Assembly (NCBI RefSeq): GCF_036898095.1
Contig: NC_090746.1
Coordinates: 112,193,339 to 112,257,338, forward strand
Direction of reading: 5' to 3'
DNA from: Palaemon carinicauda
Lineage: Eukaryota; Arthropoda; Malacostraca; Decapoda; Palaemonidae
Length of the DNA: 64,000 bases
The position numbers and the translations under genes were made by a program. How positions within the stretch are numbered: position 1 is the stretch's first letter; each line of letters begins with the position of its first letter. Shown one piece after another: positions 1-11,036 of this stretch. The notes under the pieces were generated by a model, which was given only the letters and a program-made list of their open reading frames with translations, made no database searches and was not told where the DNA came from.

Positions 1-603
1 TGCAGTAAGTAATCAACAGATCTTATTTTTTTCTAACATATAAAAAGACTTTAATGTTTTGGTATTTAACTCCTGAATTATAATAGTATATTTTATTTTT
101 GGAACAGCATATTTATCATGCTCCATGGGTGATGCATTTAGTCATATTTAGTTTTTCTAAACTGAATTCTCTTATTTAATAAATAGTAAATTAAAAGTGA
201 CAGTAACAACTATCAGCCTTAAGATACTAATTTACTGATAATACAGTAATGTGCTCAGAATGCAGCCAACAAATACTAAGATGGAATTTACAAGTAAACT
301 TTCTAAAAATGCAATATGAGCAAAAGAGAATCTTTACCTACAGCTATAGAAATAAAAAAGGGAAAAGAAAATTAAGAACAATTTCCTTATATACTCTAAT
401 AACCATGATAGTTACAGGTCACTGGTCTTCAGATTTTTATTCTATGTTTCAATGATATTACTTCAGGTACTTTATCCCTTGACCTGTTTTTATTGTCGAA
501 AGTTATTTTAAAGCAAGCAAGTAATTTTTCTCTCATTCTTGGGTAATCACTGGAAAAATATTTTTCCTGATTCCAGTATAGTTTACAGATCAACATTTAA
601 TTT
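1..603. other. Unassigned AT-rich DNA (kinesin intron)
   Basis: No coding exon, repeat family or RNA gene is recognised. Given exon 3 at 1753-1649, this should be the next kinesin intron on the minus strand. Confidence 0.4.
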
Positions 604-688
604 TTCCCGTCTTTTGGTTTGTTTCATTGTTGATGTCGGCTACCCCCAAAATTGGGGGAAGTGCCTTTGGTATATGTATGTATGTCTT
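604..688 (+). repeat. LINE 3' end fragment (hairpin family), plus orientation
   Basis: This is the terminal part of the same 3' UTR that follows the LINE at 18.1-20 kb. It has a GATGTCGGC block, an inverted CCCCCAAAATTGGGGG hairpin, AAGTGCC, and a short TATG-type tail. Only the last ~85 bp is present, as expected for a 5'-truncated LINE or a SINE sharing the LINE 3' end. Confidence 0.7.
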
Positions 689-1468
689 TTGAAACTAAAA
701 TGGTAATTTCACCAAGTACGATCTCAAAAAATTGCACATGAATACACGCAACTATGATCCCAGCTCTGGATTTCTCGGGGTCGCAACCAGGCTCAATGTT
801 TTGTCATGTCAAAAAACACGCTACGATCTTATATTTGAGACCATTCTTTAACCATGTGCAACAACAGGAGATCAAGGCGTGACTAACCCTCACTTAGCCG
901 AGGACTACGCGCAACCTGCAATGACTTCGACTAAGCCATGCTCTGAGGTCACAGCTCAGTCTTTCAGGAAGATTCTTTGGTGAAATGACCCCTTTACTAA
1001 GTAGGTGCCTTTAAATTGGAACAAAGCAAATAACGAACTTTGCAGACGAGTCAAATTTCATGTGATAGAGGAAAGGATTAACATTATACGTACTGCCAAT
1101 ATAGAGATAGCTGGATTTCAATTTCAACCCTCTCGTGATTCAAGCCATGACATAATTGCTGCCAGGCATATGGCTTTTGGCCCGGGGCAAAATTTACACG
1201 CACAAAGATAAATTTCTTTCTACGCCTCGGTACGGTTAAACTACAGTGTAACAGATATGAACTTCTGGTTTATTGCGTTATGTTGAGGAACGATTGAACT
1301 TTTTATTGATGCAAGCAGAATACTTTTGCATTGATAAAAAGTATTTATCGAAGGGGGAAAAAATTATGCAAAACATAGATAACCTTTTGAAATTTAATCT
1401 TTTAAAGTTTTCATAAAAAATAAGTGAGCCTTATTTTATGGGGACATTTTGTTGAAATACTCTTATTA
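689..1468. other. Unassigned segment between two facing LINE tails
   Basis: No gene or known repeat recognised. It lies between LINE 3' ends that point towards each other (604-688 plus; 1469-1602 minus). Confidence 0.3.
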
Positions 1469-1602
1469 CATACATATACCAAAGGCACTTCCCCCAATTT
1501 TGGGGGGTAGCTGACATCAACAAAGAAACAAAACAAAAAGGGGACCTCTACTCTCTACGTTCCTTCAGCCTAACCAGGGACTCAACCGAGTTCAGCTATA
1601 AT
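1469..1602 (-). repeat. LINE 3' end fragment (hairpin family), minus orientation
   Basis: About 134 bp, nearly identical to 18136-18265. It contains the terminal hairpin CCCCCAATTTTGGGGG, the block AACAAAACAAAAAGGGGACC and the segment GGGACTCAACCGAGTTCAGC. It is a 5'-truncated copy lying about 45 bp from kinesin exon 3. Confidence 0.75.
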
Positions 1603-1648
1603 TACCATATGATCATAAAGTATTGATCAATAAACATTCAGAACTAAC

Positions 1649-1753
1649 CTGAGGAGCAAAATGCTTGTCCTCATCCCGATGAGACCAGTATGAATAGTCA
1701 AAGGTAAAATCCTTAACACGTTCTCTGGCTTCTGCTCCATCTCCTGCAGTGAT
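1649..1753 (-). CDS. Kinesin-3 (KIF16B/Klp98A-like) coding exon 3
   Basis: This 105-nt exon (35 codons, phase 0 at both ends) encodes the early motor-domain segment containing FTFDYSYWSH, a kinesin-3 signature that comes just before the P-loop exon. It is bounded on the minus strand by a pyrimidine-rich acceptor ending CCCCAACAG and a donor CAG/GTTAGT. The preceding residues (GDGAEARERVKDF) align with the GDSGRERTKTF-type stretch of KIF16B, and the FDYSYWS form resembles arthropod Klp98A. Kinesins of this class carry endosomes towards microtubule plus ends through a C-terminal PX domain; that domain, the P-loop and the switch regions would lie beyond the left edge. The frame continues exactly from the exon at 10567-10498. 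The family assignment rests on about 73 residues over three exons, so KIF16B/Klp98A is preferred to other kinesin-3 members but not proven. Confidence 0.85.
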
Positions 1754-1803
1754 CTGTTGGGGAATTAACAAAGTCAAGGTCAAGAGTAAAAGTAAAAAAG
1801 GAG

Positions 1804-2114
1804 TTAACCCTTTTACCCCCAAAGGACGTACTGGTACGTTTCACAAAAGCCATCCCTTTACCCCCATGGACGTACCGGTACGACCTTGAACAAAAATGCT
1901 ATAAAAAATTTCTTTTTCATATTTTTTATAATTTTTTTTAGAAAATTCAGGCATTTTCCAAGAGAATGAGACCAACCTGATCTCTCTATGACAAAAATTA
2001 AGGCTGTTAGAGCAATTTAAAAAATATATACTGCAAAATGTGCTGGGAAAAAAATAACCCCCTGGGGGTTAAGGGTTGGGAATTTATCAAATAGCCTGGG
2101 GGTAAAAGGGTTAA
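1804..2114. mobile_element. piggyBac-like MITE, copy 1
   Basis: A 311-bp non-coding element flanked by TTAA on both sides, with terminal inverted repeats CCCTTTTACCCCC / GGGGGTAAAAGGG. TTAA targets and CCCT-type ends are hallmarks of piggyBac elements. Inside are two tandem copies of a (T)ACCCCCA-GGACGTAC-GGTACG block and a sub-terminal GGGGGTTAAGGGTT that resembles a second right end. The family has three more copies in the window. Confidence 0.75.
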
Positions 2115-2585
2115 CAACATATCAAAGCTTTTCACTGAAAAAAAAGTAATGTCTAAAAACTTGTCAAAGATTTTACAATATTTCCATAAAAAGAGAAATA
2201 AAAAGGGAACTGTGAAAAGAAAATATTTTTCCATATAAACCAATACGTTATAATTAGCCTTTTTGTAAATATAAAATCCTTTAGATACACCAGTTTTTTT
2301 GGGGGGAAATAACAACCTGATAGCAGTACAGTACTAAGGCGACTAGTGAACCTGAGAGATTGCATCTTGCATTTCAAGTGCACAATAGTAATGGATTTAA
2401 ATGAGAACTTATTTACTTCTCAAAGAACTACATTTGTTTTATCATAAAAAGCAATAAAAAACACTAGACAATACTGATAGAAACTGTAATAAACTCATTA
2501 AAACATTGGCGATTGATATTAAGTACCAGAAACAGCACACACACATACATACATTTACTATATATACCTTACAAATATTTGTATG

Positions 2586-2749
<164 letters not shown>

Positions 2750-2819
2750 TGGCCAATAAGTTTACTCTTAGTAATAAATAAAATATTTACATAATATTAG
2801 TCTGAATAGAAAGACAGCT

Positions 2820-3010
2820 TGACTTTAATCAACCATAAGAGCTGGCAGGTTTTAGAAGTGGCTATTCAACAATTGACCATATCCATGTAATTAAGCAGCT
2901 AATGAAAAAGTCAACAGAGTATGACAAACCACTATAAATGGTATTTATAGACTATGAGAAAGTTTTTGATACTGTCAAAACTTCAGCAGTAATGAAGGCC
3001 CTTCAAAAAT
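2820..3010 (+). pseudogene. RTE-like LINE reverse transcriptase, 5' part of split copy
   Basis: Plus-strand translation gives LAGFRSGYSTIDHIHVIKQL, then a VFIDYEKVFDTVKTSAVMKAL-like stretch with one stop. These are the reverse-transcriptase palm blocks preceding the catalytic ADD motif in RTE/BovB-like non-LTR elements. The copy breaks off at about 3010 where DIRS element 1 begins, and the RT reading resumes at 9338. No endonuclease domain is seen upstream, so it was already 5' truncated. Confidence 0.75.
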
Positions 3011-3039
3011 GTTATTTTCCTTAGTAAAATAAATTTTTG

Positions 3040-3200
3040 AATATACTTACCCGATGATCATATAGCTGTCAGCTCTGCTGCCCGACAGAAAAAACCTACG
3101 GGCGGAATACGCCAGCGATCGCTATACAGGCGGGGGTGTACATCAACAGCGCCATCTGTCAAGTAGGTACTTAAGTACTCGATGTCAACATAGAACCAAA
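3040..3200 (+). repeat. Left inverted terminal repeat of DIRS element 1
   Basis: Starts ACTTACCCGATGATCATATA and matches the reverse complement of 9170-9330 almost perfectly, the visible change being CGGGGGTG versus TGGGGGTG near 3131. The left end carries an extra outer extension (3011-3040) that the right end lacks, as in DIRS1. Confidence 0.9.
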
Positions 3201-3255
3201 TTTCTCCTCTGTCCACTGGGTCTCTATTGGGGAGGAAGGGTGGGTCCTTTAATTT

Positions 3256-3345
3256 ATGATCATCGGGTAAGTATATTCAAAAATTTATTTTACTAAGGAA
3301 AATAACATTTTTCAATATTAAACTTACCCGATGATCATATAGCTG
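3256..3345 (-). repeat. Internal complementary region of DIRS element 1
   Basis: 3256-3306 is the exact reverse complement of the left terminus (3011-3061). 3307-3345 is the reverse complement of the right terminus (about 9299-9337). The two halves abut, so this block holds the joined ends of the circular form. In DIRS1 such a region is the template used to complete and circularise the cDNA. Confidence 0.88.
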
Positions 3346-3629
3346 ATTCACACCCAGGGGGGTGGGTAGAGACCAGCATTACATGTTGACATTATTATGA
3401 GCTAAGTATTCCGTATTTCATTTTAGCAGTTATTCAAAATAACAAGCATAAAATAAATAAGTACCTGGTAAGGAAGACGACTTGAACAATTACTCTGCCT
3501 TTTTAAGTACGTCTTCCTTACTGAGCCTCGCGATCCTCATAGGATGCTGAGCGACTCCTAGGAGCTGAAGTATGAAGGGTTGCAACCCATACTAAAGGTC
3601 CTCATCAAAACCTCTAATCTAGGCGCTTC

Positions 3630-5198
3630 TCAAGAAATGACTTTGACCACCCGCCAAATCAAGTAGGATGCGAAAGGCTTCTTAGCCTTCCGGACAACCC
3701 AAAAATATTTCAAGAGAAAGATTAAAAAGGTTCTGGAATTAGGGAATTGTAGTGGTGGAGCCCCCACCACTACTGCACTCGTTGCTACGAATGGTCCCAG
3801 AGTGTAGCAGTTCTCGTAAAGAGACTGGACATTCTTAAGATAAAAGACGCGAACACTGATTTGCTTTTCCAATAGGTTGCGTCGAATATACTTTGCAGAG
3901 ATCTATTTTGTTTAAAGGCCACGGAAGTTGCGACAGCTCTAACTTCGTGTGTCCTTACCTTCAGCCAAGCTTGGTCTTCCTCATTCAGAAGGGAATGAGC
4001 TTCTCGTATTAACAGTCTGATAAAATAGGATAAAGAATTCTCTGACATAGGCAAAGATGGATTCTTAACTGAACACCATAAAGCTTCAGACGGGCCTCGT
4101 AAAGGTTTTAAAAATAGAACTTAAGAGCTCTTACAGGACATAATACTCTTTCTAGTTCATTTCCAACCATACGATAAGTTTGGAATATCGAACGATATTG
4201 GTCAAGGCCGAGAAGGCAGCTCGTGTTTGGCTAGAAAACCAAGTTGTAGAACATGTAGCCGTTTCGGATGAGAATCCGATGTTCTTGCTGAAGGCATGAA
4301 TCTCACTGACTCTTTTAGCTGTGGTTAAGCATATCAGGAAAAGAGTCTTAAAGGTGAGATCTTTCAGGGAGGCTGATTGAAGCGGTTCGAACCTGTCTGA
4401 CATAAGGAATCTTAGAACCACGTCTAAATTCCAACCAGGTGTAACCAAACGACGCTCCTTCGTGGTCTCAAAAGACTTAAGGAGGTCCTGTAGATCTTTA
4501 TTGTTGGAAAGATCTAAGCCTCTGTGACGGAAGACTGATGCCAACATGCTTCTGTAACCCTTGATAGCGGGAGCTGAAAGAGATCGTTCTTTCCTCAGAT
4601 ATAAGAGGAAGTCAGCTATTTGAGTTACAGAGGTACTGGTCGAGGATACGGATACTGACTTGCACCAGTTTCGGAAGATTTCCCACTTCGATTGGTAGAC
4701 TCTAAGGGTGGATGTTCTCCTTGCTCTAGCAATCGCTCTGGTTGCCTCCTTCAAAAAACCTCTAGTTCTCGAGAGTCTTTCGATAGTCTGAAGGCAGTCA
4801 GACGAAGAGCGTGGAGGCCTTGGTGTACCTTCTTTACGCGTGGCAGACGTAGTAGGTCCACCCTTAGGGGAAGTGTTCTGGGAACGTCTACTAGCCATCG
4901 AAGTACCTCGGTGAGTTATTCTCTCGCGGGCCAGAGGGAAGCAACTAGCGTCAACTTTGTCCCTTCGTGAGAGGCGAACTTCTGCAGTACCTTGTTGACA
5001 ATCTAGAACGGAGGGAATGCATATAGATCTAGATGTGACCAATCTAGTAGAAAGGCATCTATATGAACTACTGCTGGGTCCGGGATAGGTGAGCAAAGTA
5101 TTGGGAGCCTCTTGGTCATCGAGGTTGCGAAGAGATCTATGGTTGGCTGGCCCCAGGTGGCCCAAAGTCTCTTGCATACATCCTTGTGGAGGGTCCAA
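3630..5198 (-). pseudogene. DIRS element 1 tyrosine recombinase (frameshifted)
   Basis: Minus-strand frames give an N-terminal SAM-like domain (FRNWCKSVSVSSTSTSVTQI, then FLLYLRKE and GYRSMLASVFRHRGLDLS) and the catalytic core: AKRVSEIHAF (box I Arg), THEVRAVATS (box II His-x-x-Arg), and an FYLKNVQSLYE segment with the likely nucleophile Tyr in another frame. At least two frameshifts (near 4150 and 3850) separate the pieces. The parallel sequence in element 2 is better preserved. The N-terminal ~110 residues of the 348-residue frame are an overlap with the preceding RNase H/linker region. Confidence 0.85.
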
Positions 5199-5835
5199 CC
5201 TGTTGGAATTATTAGTCCCTTCCTACTGAGACAATCTGCTATGACATTAAAGTTGCCTTGGATGAACCTCGTTACTAGTGAAAAGTCTAGACCTGTTGAA
5301 CAGGTGAGGAGGTCTCTTGCGAACTCGTACCATGTCAGAGAGTAGGTCCCTCCTTGCTTGGAGATGTACGTCAAAGCAGGGTGTTGTCCGTGTTCACCTC
5401 CACCACTTTGCCTTGAAGGAGAGACCTGAAGCTTTTCCAGGTCAGACGTACTGCCAGTAGCTTCTTGCAGTTGAAATGCATGTCCTTTGACTCGAGTTCC
5501 ATAATCCCGAGCATTCCCTACCGCCTAATGTCGCACCCCAGCCTACGTCCGAAGCGTCCGAGAAGAGAACGTGGTTGGGAGTCTGAACAGTCAGGGGAAG
5601 ACCCTTTCAAAGGTTGATAAAGTCCTTTCACCAAGTCAGACCAGACTTTATCTTTCCGGAAACCGGGATCGAGACCGCTTCTAGCGTCTTGTCTTTTTCC
5701 AGTGAAAAGCTAGATGATACAGAAGAGGACGGAGGCGAAGTCTTCCAAGTGACACAAATTGAACCACGGATGACAGTGTCCTAACCAGACTCATCCACAG
5801 CCTGACAGGGCAGCGTTCCTTCTTCAGCATCTTCT
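5003..5835 (-). pseudogene. DIRS element 1 RT remnant and RNase H region
   Basis: Reading minus from about 5830, fragments correspond to the end of the RT (palm to thumb, FVSLGRLRPRPL), the RNase H start (HVLFSDASDVGWGCD-like) and the connection segment GNFNVIADCLSRKGL...GWTLH...DLFATSMTKRLP...DAFLLDWSHLDLYAFPPF, diagnostic of DIRS-type pol. The RT fingers and the YLDDW catalytic block are absent: the sequence passes directly into gag-like DNA at about 5835. Frameshifts near 5370-5400. Confidence 0.75.
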
Positions 5836-7980
5836 GGATGGATAGCATGGCTGGGGGTTGATCGTCTTGTTCAGCAATGTCCTCATCAGAGGGTTCCTCA
5901 TCCGAAACTGATGAGGAAACGGCAACAGAGTGGGCAACGTCTGACTCGCTGAATCCGGCCGCACTGGTGGATGCGTGACGGAGCCGGACACAATATCATG
6001 GTACTGCTGCACAGTCTGTGAACTGTCAACCATGGGGACGCGAGGAAGTACAACGTCAACCCGAAACTGTCTAGACTGTCTGGGTTGTGCAGTCAACCCC
6101 CTACCGGGTTGCAGAGGTTGCCGCACTGCGTCACAACAAGTCACCTCTGCTGGTTGTTGAACGTCTTCCTAGTGACACACTGAACGTCCACAACCACCTC
6201 CGAGAGTCGCTTAACGTCAATGTGCGACTGGCAACCCATACTGGGTCGCATCGGTGGAGGAACCACCTCAACTGGCGGACGCGAGTAGGATACCTCAGCG
6301 TCAACAGGGCGCACAACCAACCGATAGGAAGGTTATTGGCCAGAAGGTTCTTCTCCGTAAAAAATCCTCTATCAAGGACACAAGCTTGGACTGCATGTCT
6401 TGCAACAAAGCCCATTAGGGTCTATGGGAGCAGGTGTGGCATCAGACGGGGTTAGCGACTGAAGCGGAACCATTTACCATCCCTGGAAGCCTTGTTATGC
6501 TTTAATTAAAGTTCATAGGAGGCTAAGCAGCTTAAGGCTCCTCTCCAAATGACAGAGTCCTCAAAGGAATATCAGTAGGAGGGAGAACAGCACTTTCTCA
6601 TCTACAGGAACCATGTCCGAGAAAAGCTAGGTTATCTCAGTGAGGGTCTCACTGGTGCATAAGCCGCAGAACAGAAGGCAACGTTATGTAACTGCTTGAC
6701 AGTCTGTGAACTGTCAAAAACTGAACTGTCAACCACAACAGGTGCGTGAGGACATACAGCACTGGTGCATTAGTAGCAGACCAGAAGGCAACGTCATGTA
6801 ACTGCTTGACAGTCTGTGAGCTGGCAACAACCAAAGCTGAGTGGGGAAGCCTCAACTCCTGACTGACTAGTCTGCTGCGGGCGAGTGGCGGTAACCACAG
6901 TGGGTTGCGGAGGCTGACACACCGTGTCAAAACACGGCAGCTTGTGGTAGCTCACGCACGGCAACGGAGTGCTCCGTGTGTCTGTGGGAGTCAGCATGCG
7001 TCTGGCAGGGTCGACTGCGCATGGGTGGAGGAGCTCTCACAACAAGAGTGTGGGAGCAGGCAGCCGCAGCGTCTGCTGGGCGCACAACCGTGGCAGGTTG
7101 TAGGCAAACGGGTGCATCGTCAACCTTCTCCGCAGTCGGAGTGTGGGAGCAGGCAACAACCAAAGCGGAGTGGTGGTGCGTGGTGGGGACTGCCGTGGGT
7201 TGCGGAAACTAACGCATCACGTCAAAACACGGCAGCTTGACTCCACCTTCCCACTGCTGATGCGGTAGCTCACGCATGTTAACGGAGGGTGCCGCACGTC
7301 GGCTAACGTTAACATGCGTCTGGCAGGGTCAATTGCGCATCGGAGGTGGAGCTCTCCGCAGCCGGAGTGTGGGAGCAGGCAGCCTCAGCGTGAGCTGGGC
7401 GCACAACCGTGGCAGGTTGTAGGCTAACGGGAGCAGTGTCAACCTTCTCCGCACGAAACTCCTGCATAACCGCAGCTAACTGAGTCTGCATAGACTGCAG
7501 TCTACTGTCCGTTGTGACTGAGGGTCTAAAACAGCTGGTGCGGCAACAGACGGAGTTACTGCCTGTTGCGGTACCACCTTGCCTCTCTTGGGAGGTGTGC
7601 AGTCGTCGGATGACTGCAGCGAGTCCGAACTGACCCAGTGGCTACACCTGGGCCGTTGGACTTGCGCGGAAGGGACCGACTTGCACTTAAAAAGCTGCAA
7701 GATGTGGTCCATGGTTTCTTACGAGAAACCTCTTCCGCAGACGAGGAATAAATGGGCTCTCTCGTCTTTGTGTGGGTGGGGCGATCTTGGGTAGAAACGC
7801 CCGAAACCACGGAGGGAAAAAAACGTCTGTTCGTTGATCAAGGCCTGTGGAACCCATAAGTCGTTCGACATTACTTCTCCCCTGGGCTTGGGGGCTTGTA
7901 AGAGGTCCCGGACTAGGTGAACGACTGGCACGAACAGACGAACCCTCGGACGCAACACTGTAACACTTTGCGCATATCAC
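5836..7980 (-). pseudogene. DIRS element 1 gag-like region with internal repeats
   Basis: The minus-strand start MICAKCYSVASEGSSVRASR (a CxxC-containing beginning) followed by PSPGPLTSPQAQGRSNVE is shared with element 2 (16127 downwards), marking the gag N terminus. The rest is Pro/Gln/Thr-rich, with a direct repeat of about 318 bp (CATGCGTCTGGCAGGG at 6995 and 7313) and a shorter one of about 110 bp (near 6654 and 6764). Frames are interrupted. Gag function is inferred from position. Confidence 0.6.
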
Positions 7981-9169
7981 TTTATCACTTTGATTTTCTG
8001 TTTTGCACTTATTTCACTGAAATCGAAACTTTAACTGATTTCTACCTGAAACACGCAATCCTATCCTTCATTAAAAGGTAGTAATTGCGAAAACAGTCGT
8101 ACAATGCAACAGAAAAACATAAATAAAGATAAAGAATTCAGTGGCTGGAAAAGAGACTAAACACTAGATCAAATAAACTACGTTTACAATCTCTCACCGC
8201 ACATAGCCTGGGAACAAGAATAAAACCCTAGAAACGTTTACCTTCTTCCCCTACAGCGACTAGGGAGGAGAGTAAAACGAGAACAACGTTACCAGCTTGA
8301 ACGAAACGTTTATTCTCCTCTCTCTCCCTCCGTCTCTATCTCTCTCTCTCTTTCTCTCTTGATTCGCACCTGAGAGAAGAGCCCAATTATATAACGTTAA
8401 AACATGTTATTTGTTAAAGGAAAAAAAAAAACTGAAAGGTTTTCCAAATAAAAGTTCCTTTAATTTAGAATTTAAACCATTTAAGCTAAGAAAGAATGAA
8501 CGAAACGCTAGAATAGGTTTACTCTTACTGCAAAGTGAAACCGTGATACACTCTCTCTCTCTATCGTAACGATAGAGCGCATGTTGAACGTCCTGAACGT
8601 CAACAACTGCGTAGACTAAAAACTAAACGTTAGTTCATCTTGAAAACAGTACGAGACTATCAAAGAAATTCTTTCATAAAGCATTAAAATTTAAAAAGTA
8701 TTAAATTCTTTAAAGGTTAAATACGATATAACGGGCTCAATGTTAATTAACTTCGGTTCCAAGTTAGGACCGCCTACTATTAGGAAAGGTCGCATATAAA
8801 CAAACATAAAAATTTATTTTTATAAGTTTATAATAAATGGAAAGTTAATCGAAGAGGCCTATAAAGGCGGAGAGATATACTGTAAAATAAATAGATCTAT
8901 AACGTGTTAAGCAAAATTACCAAAAACCTAAACACACTTCCATCTAAGGGAAGGGTCGGCCATTTAAAAGTGAAAGAGAGTCCATACTCTCTTCGTCACC
9001 ATAATTAAATCTATCCAAAACGAGTTCAAGTTTTGAAATGAAGAAAAAACCCCTGCATAGCGAAAGCTCAAAACTGGAATAGTGTACTTCACCAAATCGT
9101 TGTGAAAACAAATCCAGTTAGGGACGGCGTATTTAGTAGGTCTTGCCAGTGGCACGACAGAGAGAAAAT
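7981..9169 (-). other. DIRS element 1 5' leader
   Basis: Non-coding leader between the right ITR and gag. It shares blocks with 16130-17265 of element 2 (AACACGCAAT-type segment, CTCTCT tract at 8326-8360, GACCGCCTACTATTAGGAA, AATCGAAGAGGCCTATAA). No ORF of note. Confidence 0.6.
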
Positions 9170-9337
9170 TGGTTCTATGTTGACATCGAGTACTTAAGTA
9201 CCTACTTGACAGATGGCGCTGTTGATGTACACCCCCACCTGTATAGCGATCGCTGGCGTATTCCGCCCGTAGGTTTTTTCTGTCGGGCAGCAGAGCTGAC
9301 AGCTATATGATCATCGGGTAAGTTTAATATTGAAAAA
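9170..9337 (-). repeat. Right inverted terminal repeat of DIRS element 1
   Basis: Reverse complement of the left repeat; it ends outward with AAGTTTAATATTGAAAAA. This outer extension differs from that of the left end but is copied in the internal complementary region. Confidence 0.9.
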
Positions 9338-10330
9338 CAAGGAATACTGTAGATGAATCTTATGTTAGAAATATCACTTGAAGATATCTATATGGGTAGT
9401 ACAGCAATCCTAAACCTACAAAAAGATAGTGAGAAAATTTTAGTTGAGAAAGGAGGTACAGTAGACAGGGAGACCCTTTTTTCCTAAATTATTCACAGTA
9501 TTCCTAGAAGTTTAAAAAAATATATATTGGGAAAATGTAGGAATTAACATTAATGAGGAATACCTTAACAACTCAAGATTTGCAAATGACATACTTCTAT
9601 CTAGTGAATCATAGGAGGAATTGCAAAGGATGATAGAACATTAGAGAAACCAGAAATGTAGGACTTAAATTGGATATGAGTAAAACTAACATAATGTTTA
9701 ATGAAAATGCAGAGACTGCAAATAAAGGTCATCTTCTAGAGATTGTTACTGAATATACGTAATTAGGACAGACAATAATTGTTCCCCATGACACGAGACC
9801 ATGATTAAAAGAAAGATGAGTGCAGGATAGAGGGCTTTTGCTAAACAAAATGACATTATGAAAATTAAAATGCCACTTTCTCTGAAAAGAAAAGTATTAA
9901 ATGAGATAGCCCTACAAGGATTAACTTATGCATCAAAAACTTGGAGCCTTACTAAACCCTTAGAATATAAGCTAGTAACACCTCATAAGAGCTATGGAAA
10001 GAATAATGATGGGAATAACACTAAGAGCCAGAAAAAGAACATGGATAAGAGAGCAAACTAAAGAAGAGGCTATTCTAACAAGAAGTGAGAAAAAGATATG
10101 GATGTGGGAAGGACATATAATAAGAATGACAGATAACAGATTGACAAGATGAATAATAGAATGGGTCACTAGAGATTTCAAAAGCAGCAAGGGAAGGAAG
10201 AAAAGATGATGGATTGATGAGCTAAGAATATTTGCGGGTAAAAACTGGCATACAAAGACCACAAATCGACGTGTGTAAATGACGAGAGTTTGTATCCGCA
10301 TAGGAACAAAATAAATGTTCATATCTCATT
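9338..10330 (+). pseudogene. RTE-like LINE, 3' part of split copy
   Basis: Continues the RT broken at 3010: QGI...VDESYVRNI...LEDIYMGSTA, then a degraded FADD-like region near 9580, then the C-terminal YASKTWSLTKPLE and W..GHI-like segments typical of RTE-like LINEs. Several stops and frameshifts make it inactive. Around 10285-10310 is TTTGTATCCGCATAGGAACA, which resembles the ends of another repeat family in the window. Confidence 0.75.
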
Positions 10331-10497
10331 TAAATTGCTATTGTATGAGTTACGTTTAGAAAAAGGCCGTAGTCTAGCTGGGGATATCTTTTTAGAGAAG
10401 GCAACATACTTCAACACACACATACAGTACTAGTCAAACATAAATTCCTCACTACAGCAGTTACAATAGACATTCAAAAGTAAAATGCTATACATAC

Positions 10498-10567
10498 TTT
10501 ATTGTTTATGAGTCTGGTCTTCTTATCTTCAACCTCAACAATACATGATGAACTGAGATCAATCTCC
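10498..10567 (-). CDS. Kinesin-3 (KIF16B/Klp98A-like) coding exon 2
   Basis: A 70-nt exon supplies the last base of a split Arg codon and then 23 codons reading EIDLSSSCIVEVEDKKTRL and on to NNK. The acceptor is TTTTTATTTTCAG and the donor is AAA/GTATGT. The sequence matches the second strand of the kinesin-3 motor core, where Klp98A has a REID...QLIVQMDGKKTRL-type segment. It enters in phase 2, which fits the AG left by exon 1, and leaves in phase 0, which fits exon 3. It lies in a 140-bp island immediately left of DIRS element 2 and right of the split LINE, so the exon is flanked closely on both sides by mobile DNA. Confidence 0.87.
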
Positions 10568-10707
10568 CTGAAAATAAAAAACAAAGTGTGAGAAAAAATA
10601 TGCTTAAAAGCACAAAATCTAAAGTAAGTTATTCCTTTTTTAAACACAAATATTGCCAACTCGGAAGCCATTTGCATTTTTTCAGAACAATAAAAACTTG
10701 TAATTAT
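10498..10707. other. Host island between two mobile elements
   Basis: Besides kinesin exon 2 (10498-10567) this holds only intron sequence (10568-10707) running up to the left end of DIRS element 2. Confidence 0.6.
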
Positions 10708-10900
10708 GTTATTTTCATTAGTAAAATAAATTTTTGAATATACTTACCCGATAATCATGTAGCTGTCAACTCTGTTGCCCGACAGAATTCTATGGAGGGA
10801 TACGCCAGCTATCACAATACTAGAAGGGGGTGTTCTTACCAGCGCCACCTGTGGCCAGGTACTCAAGTACTTCTTGTTGACACCTCCTCAATTATTCCTC
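10708..10900 (+). repeat. Left ITR of DIRS element 2 with outer extension
   Basis: Outer extension GTTATTTTCATTAGTAAAAT (10708-10727 and on) followed by the ITR proper, ending CCTCAATTATTCCTC. The ITR matches 17266-17425 in reverse complement with no difference seen by eye. Confidence 0.9.
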
Positions 10901-10945
10901 GGTCCCACTGGTTCTCTATGGGGAGGAAGGGAGGGTCAATTAAAT

Positions 10946-11036
10946 CATGATTATCGGGTAAGTATATTCAAAAATTTATTTTACTAATGAAAATAACATT
11001 TTTCAATATTAAACTTACCCGATAATCATGTAGCTG
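10946..11036 (-). repeat. Internal complementary region of DIRS element 2
   Basis: 10946-10997 is the exact 52-bp reverse complement of the left terminus (10708-10759). 10998-11036 complements the right terminus. The join GAAAA-ATGTTATTTT records the circle junction of the two ends. Confidence 0.88.

Larger units (their letters stand above)
3011..9337 (-). mobile_element. DIRS-like retrotransposon, element 1 (6.3 kb)
   Basis: Complete terminal structure with minus-strand coding: gag-like region (about 7980-5970), a remnant of RT plus RNase H (about 5830-5010), and tyrosine recombinase (5198-3640). The inverted terminal repeats (3040-3200 and 9170-9330) differ at about one position over some 150 bp. 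An internal complementary region lies at 3256-3345. DIRS elements replicate through circular DNA inserted by a tyrosine recombinase and make no target duplication; here the flanking LINE reads through cleanly. Coding is broken by frameshifts, and most of the RT is missing. Confidence 0.88.

Noticed and set aside
4692..5345. Plus-strand ORFs opposite the DIRS recombinase
   Set aside because: Shadow frames of minus-strand coding sequence; no motifs.
10285..10310. TTTGTATCCGCATAGGAACA as a DIRS relic terminus
   Set aside because: It resembles the ends at 17.7 kb and 22.45 kb, but no partner end or internal region is found nearby, so it was not called as an element.
10946..11036. Palindromic spaced repeats near the DIRS ends as a possible CRISPR array
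   Set aside because: Eukaryotic context, no regular repeat-spacer pattern; explained by the DIRS internal complementary region.
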